Assembly: GCF_002865645.1 (NCBI RefSeq)
Contig: NW_020194684.1
Span: forward strand, 2,371,241-2,435,240
Reading direction: 5' to 3'
Length of the DNA: 64,000 bases
Source of the DNA: Hyaloscypha bicolor E
Lineage: Eukaryota > Ascomycota > Leotiomycetes > Helotiales > Hyaloscyphaceae
The first letter of the stretch is position 1; the number at the start of each line of letters is the position of its first letter. Positions 60,696-64,000 of the stretch are shown in pieces. The translations under genes and the position numbers were made by a program. Under the pieces are notes generated by a model that saw nothing but the letters and a program-made list of their open reading frames with translations, searched no databases and had not been told where the DNA came from.

Positions 60696-62455
60696 AGGAA
60701 TAGTAGGAGAAATTATACCTGTATTACCTTTAGCTTTACTATAGAGTTTGGGAACAGGTTCAGGTTCAGGGCTATTAGTAATAACTTTAATATCTCTTAT
60801 ATAAAAGGGCTTTATAGAGGTTAAACGGAAGGTAATATTACCATATAGTAGAGCTAGTATATAGTTCTTCCTATTAATGGCTACTAGCTTATATAGCCCA
60901 TTTCAATTACCAGATTAACTAGTATTTCCTTTATATTATATGAGAATATCCGAATTTAAAGGAAATTTATAGATATTAGTAATACTGGAACCATTTCGGG
61001 TATTTAGGGTATTTGTAATCTGGTATCTAGCTTAAAGCTTCTGAATTTCTACTATTGCCTTCTTAAGTACTATTAATTACTATAATATAGTTAGTAATAG
61101 GGTATTATATTTGGTTATTCGGGGTAAAGTATTATAAACTAAAAGGGTTAGGATAATACTATTAGGTCTAGCAGAATTATTAATAGCCTTAAAAGCTATT
61201 TAGAATATAGTATCCTTATTAATTCTATTAATTTTGGCTATAATAATAAGATAAGTATATTAAATCAGGCTATAGTAATATTCTATAATTCTAATAGAAC
61301 TATAAGCTTCTATAGAGACGATTTTAATCTTAGTTCCTATAATATTTATAAGCTAAGCGAACTTCTTACTAGTAAACTGCTTTCCGGTATTTACTATAAT
61401 CTAATCGGGAGGGCCTAAATAGGTATTAATCTAATACTACTTTAGGGTATCCCAAATATATAATATACTAATATTTTAAAGCCATTAGCTAGCTTAATAT
61501 CTAGTACCTTTATTAATAATATAGAGTATAGGCTTACTGGAAATATAGAAAATATTAATAATAATAGAGTAGTTAAAGCTAATATTATCTCTTAGATTAA
61601 ACTTAAATTATTCCGGTAATTATCCGAATTTCTAGTATTACTTATAGTATTTTATAAGGTACTTAAGGGCTTCTATATTAATATTATAGCCTGCTTATTC
61701 TAGTATATTTCGAAGCTTACTAATAAATAGATAACCAAAACGGTAATATAGATATTATAATTCGATCTCTATAAGAAAATAGGGATTATAAATAAAGAAT
61801 TCGGAAATAAAGCTTTATAGAATAGTATTCCAAAACAGGAAAAAGTATCTAAAACATTATATTATAGATATAAAGCATTTATTAGAAGTAATAAGATAAT
61901 TAGTAAAATTATTAAAATAGACTCCTAGCTTGTCTATATTAGTCAAGCTAAGTAAAAATAGAGTTTTTATAGGTATAATATAGAATTATACTTATCTAAT
62001 TAGTATTCTTATTATTATAGATCTAATAAAGGATATAGATCTAATACTAAACTAGATATTAACTTGACCTTTAGTAGTTTTATTAAGTTAGATACTACTA
62101 TTAGTCTGCTATAAAGCTTGGAATTAGTTAGAACTAGTAGTTGAGAATCTAAAGGCTCCGGTATTAATTATAACTTTATAAAAGTAGTAAGTATTATATT
62201 TAAATATACTATTAACTATAAATATCTGGATATCTTTTATTTATTTAATAGACTCTAAGGTATGGTTTTCGTCTATTATCTGGTATATAAGGGAAAGGGA
62301 AATAAGGTTATCTATAAGGGTATTAGTTATAGAAATAGTAGGAGCAGGGACTATAGGAGCGGCTAGAAAGCTCTTAATAGAAGTGAAATAGGAATTAGAG
62401 TAATATTTCTTTTCTTTATCTATTTCTGCTAGTAAGACTTTAAAAGTATTACTTA

Positions 62456-62725
62456 CTAGTTTATCCTTATTACTCTTATTATCTTCTTTTCCTTCGAATT
62501 CGGTAATATACTATATATAAGTACTACTAAAGCGTTTATTAAAGTTATAGGTATTTCGGGATCTAAATTAGTAAATATTTCTATTCTTGAATTGAGTCTT
62601 CTTAGTCTCTTATTCCTCTGGTATATATTTCTATAAGTAATATTCGGGTCTCTTATATATAAAATACGACTTTGGAATATAATTATTATAATTATAGGGC
62701 TTGAAGTAGTTATTATAGATTCCAA
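62456..62725 (-). pseudogene. Copia Gag zinc-knuckle relic
   Basis: ILYIRDPNITYRNIYQRNKRL resembles the Gag CFICRDPNCRS..H-type knuckle of fungal Copia elements, with Cys changed to Tyr by G-to-A. It remains open for 89 codons by chance. Confidence 0.5.
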
Positions 62726-63500
62726 AGTTATAACTGGATCTATATTAATAATTTCCGGATAGATAGTAGTTTAGAGAATTTTGAGAATAGTATTATTAAT
62801 TAGTAAAATAGGTTTCGGTAGTAATTTATTACTTCTTTTTATAGGTAGTAATAGATAATTAGAGCTTATTAATAAGCTAGCCGAGATTATTAGGAGAGTC
62901 CGAAACTATATATTAGTATACCGGTAAGCCTTAATAGGAAGTAATAATTTTATTATATAGAAATTTGGTATTTTATAAGGTAAGAGTAAGACTATATTAT
63001 AATTTATATAGGTTATTAATTAGTATTTGGACAAGCTTAAATATTGTCTTTTTAGGGTTCTTTATTATTATAATTACTAAAGTAATAGTATTTCATTTAT
63101 CTAAATTTTAATAATAGAAACCGGGGTTTTTAAAGAAGCTATAGATATTTATATAGGCCTCTTTATATATATAACTCGAGAGCTAGTTATTATAGAAATA
63201 GTCTTGTACTAGTTCCTTTAATATAGTAGGAAAAGCTCTTGCTAGTACCTCTTCTGAGAACTCTATATATTAGTAAATATTAAGGAAAATAGTAAGTTTA
63301 TAATTAAAACTACTATTAGTTCTATTATACTTCTATATTTTGGAATATATCTTTATTACTTCTCTAATAAGCTTCCTAGCAGAAATAGTAGATACTAATT
63401 AATAGTAGTTCGGGTTTGGTAGTAATACTAGTAGTAATAAAGGTAGAAGTAGTAGATAGCCTTAATTTAAAGAAAGTAAATAGATAGCTTGATTTCTCGA

Positions 63501-64000
63501 TTGAGATTATCTAGTTCTCTTATATCTAGTTCTATCTAGAATAAGATAAACTAATATAATAGGTTCCTAAAGAAGATCTATTCTAATTAGATTATTATTA
63601 ATAATATTAGCTTTATTCTATATATTTTTTATTTTTTCTTAGGCAAGATTAATAAAGAATTATATAATAGTAAGGTTTCTATAGTTTTATTTAATATAGA
63701 TACTATTATACTAAAGTTAGACTCGAAGATTTTATATAAGTATATAATTAATTAGACTATATACTATAGTATTAAAGTTTTTGAAATTATCCTAGAATAG
63801 ATTCTATAGATTATTATTACTCTTCCTATATAAGGTATACTAATATATCTTAGTAGTTATATATTCCTAAAGTTTAGCCTTTATTATAGTTATCGGGTTA
63901 ATACTATTCTCCTATTTCTTAATTAGTTTCTTTCTCTTATTAGTATCTATACTAAACCGAGTTCAGGTTCTTTCTAGTATATATATATGATTTATAGTAA
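63501..64000. other. RIPped DNA to the end of the window
   Basis: A+T-rich DNA without a recognised feature. It could contain the 5' LTR or leader of the Copia element. Confidence 0.3.

Larger units (their letters stand above)
59100..63500 (-). mobile_element. RIPped Ty1/Copia-type retrotransposon
   Basis: The minus-strand coding relics are in Copia order: a Gag zinc-knuckle-like region (62,456-62,725) upstream and RNase H (59,170-59,355) downstream. Stops between them are mostly TAA/TAG. I could not delimit LTRs; a partner may lie beyond the window. Limits are approximate. Confidence 0.65.

Overview
The window looks like a repeat-rich accessory region of a filamentous ascomycete (Pezizomycotina). 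The coding genes carry many short introns (about 45-72 nt) with GT..AG ends and CTAAC/CTGAC-like branch sites. There is a HET-domain (heterokaryon incompatibility) gene. About three quarters of the window has been converted to very A+T-rich DNA in which CpA/TpG are nearly absent and TpA is enriched. That is the signature of repeat-induced point mutation (RIP), a process specific to fungi. All statements here come from reading the sequence; no alignment or database search was run.

Layout. (1) 1-11,791: a RIPped repeat, interrupted at 3,894-10,862 by a RIPped Ty3/Gypsy retrotransposon on the minus strand. (2) 11,792-22,446: a gene island of near-normal composition. It holds a HET-domain gene (minus, 2 exons), a hypothetical gene without a clear ATG (minus), a ferric-reductase pseudogene (plus), a seven-exon coiled-coil protein gene that overlaps the end of the reductase (plus), and a hypothetical gene on the minus strand split by a 578-bp hAT-type miniature transposon with an 8-bp target duplication. 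(3) 22,447-26,950: mildly to strongly RIPped relics, including a repeat segment that escaped RIP and a Tc1-like transposase start. (4) 26,950-33,540: a RIPped relic that I recognise as a DUF3723 protein with an (ERLEQ)n tail. Its tail is split by a tandem LTR array (LTR-internal-LTR-internal-LTR) with one 5-bp target duplication. (5) 34,034-41,862: a second RIPped Gypsy element on the minus strand. (6) 41,863-44,219: a RIPped coding relic. (7) 44,220-49,033: the inverted second copy of region 1, without the Gypsy insertion, carrying an integrase-core transposase relic. (8) 49,034-59,100: RIPped repeats, minisatellites, an almost un-RIPped 181-bp solo LTR and a retroelement-like coding relic. 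(9) about 59,100-63,500: a RIPped Ty1/Copia element on the minus strand.

How it fits together. HET, ferric reductase (FRE) and DUF3723 genes are families reported repeatedly as cargo of Starship giant mobile elements in Pezizomycotina. Finding all three within about 20 kb, between inverted repeats and heavily RIPped DNA, suggests a decayed Starship-like cargo block. No DUF3435 tyrosine-recombinase captain was recognised, so this remains an inference. The ferric reductase carries several C-to-T / G-to-A type lesions in CpA/TpG context, as if RIP leaked into the island.
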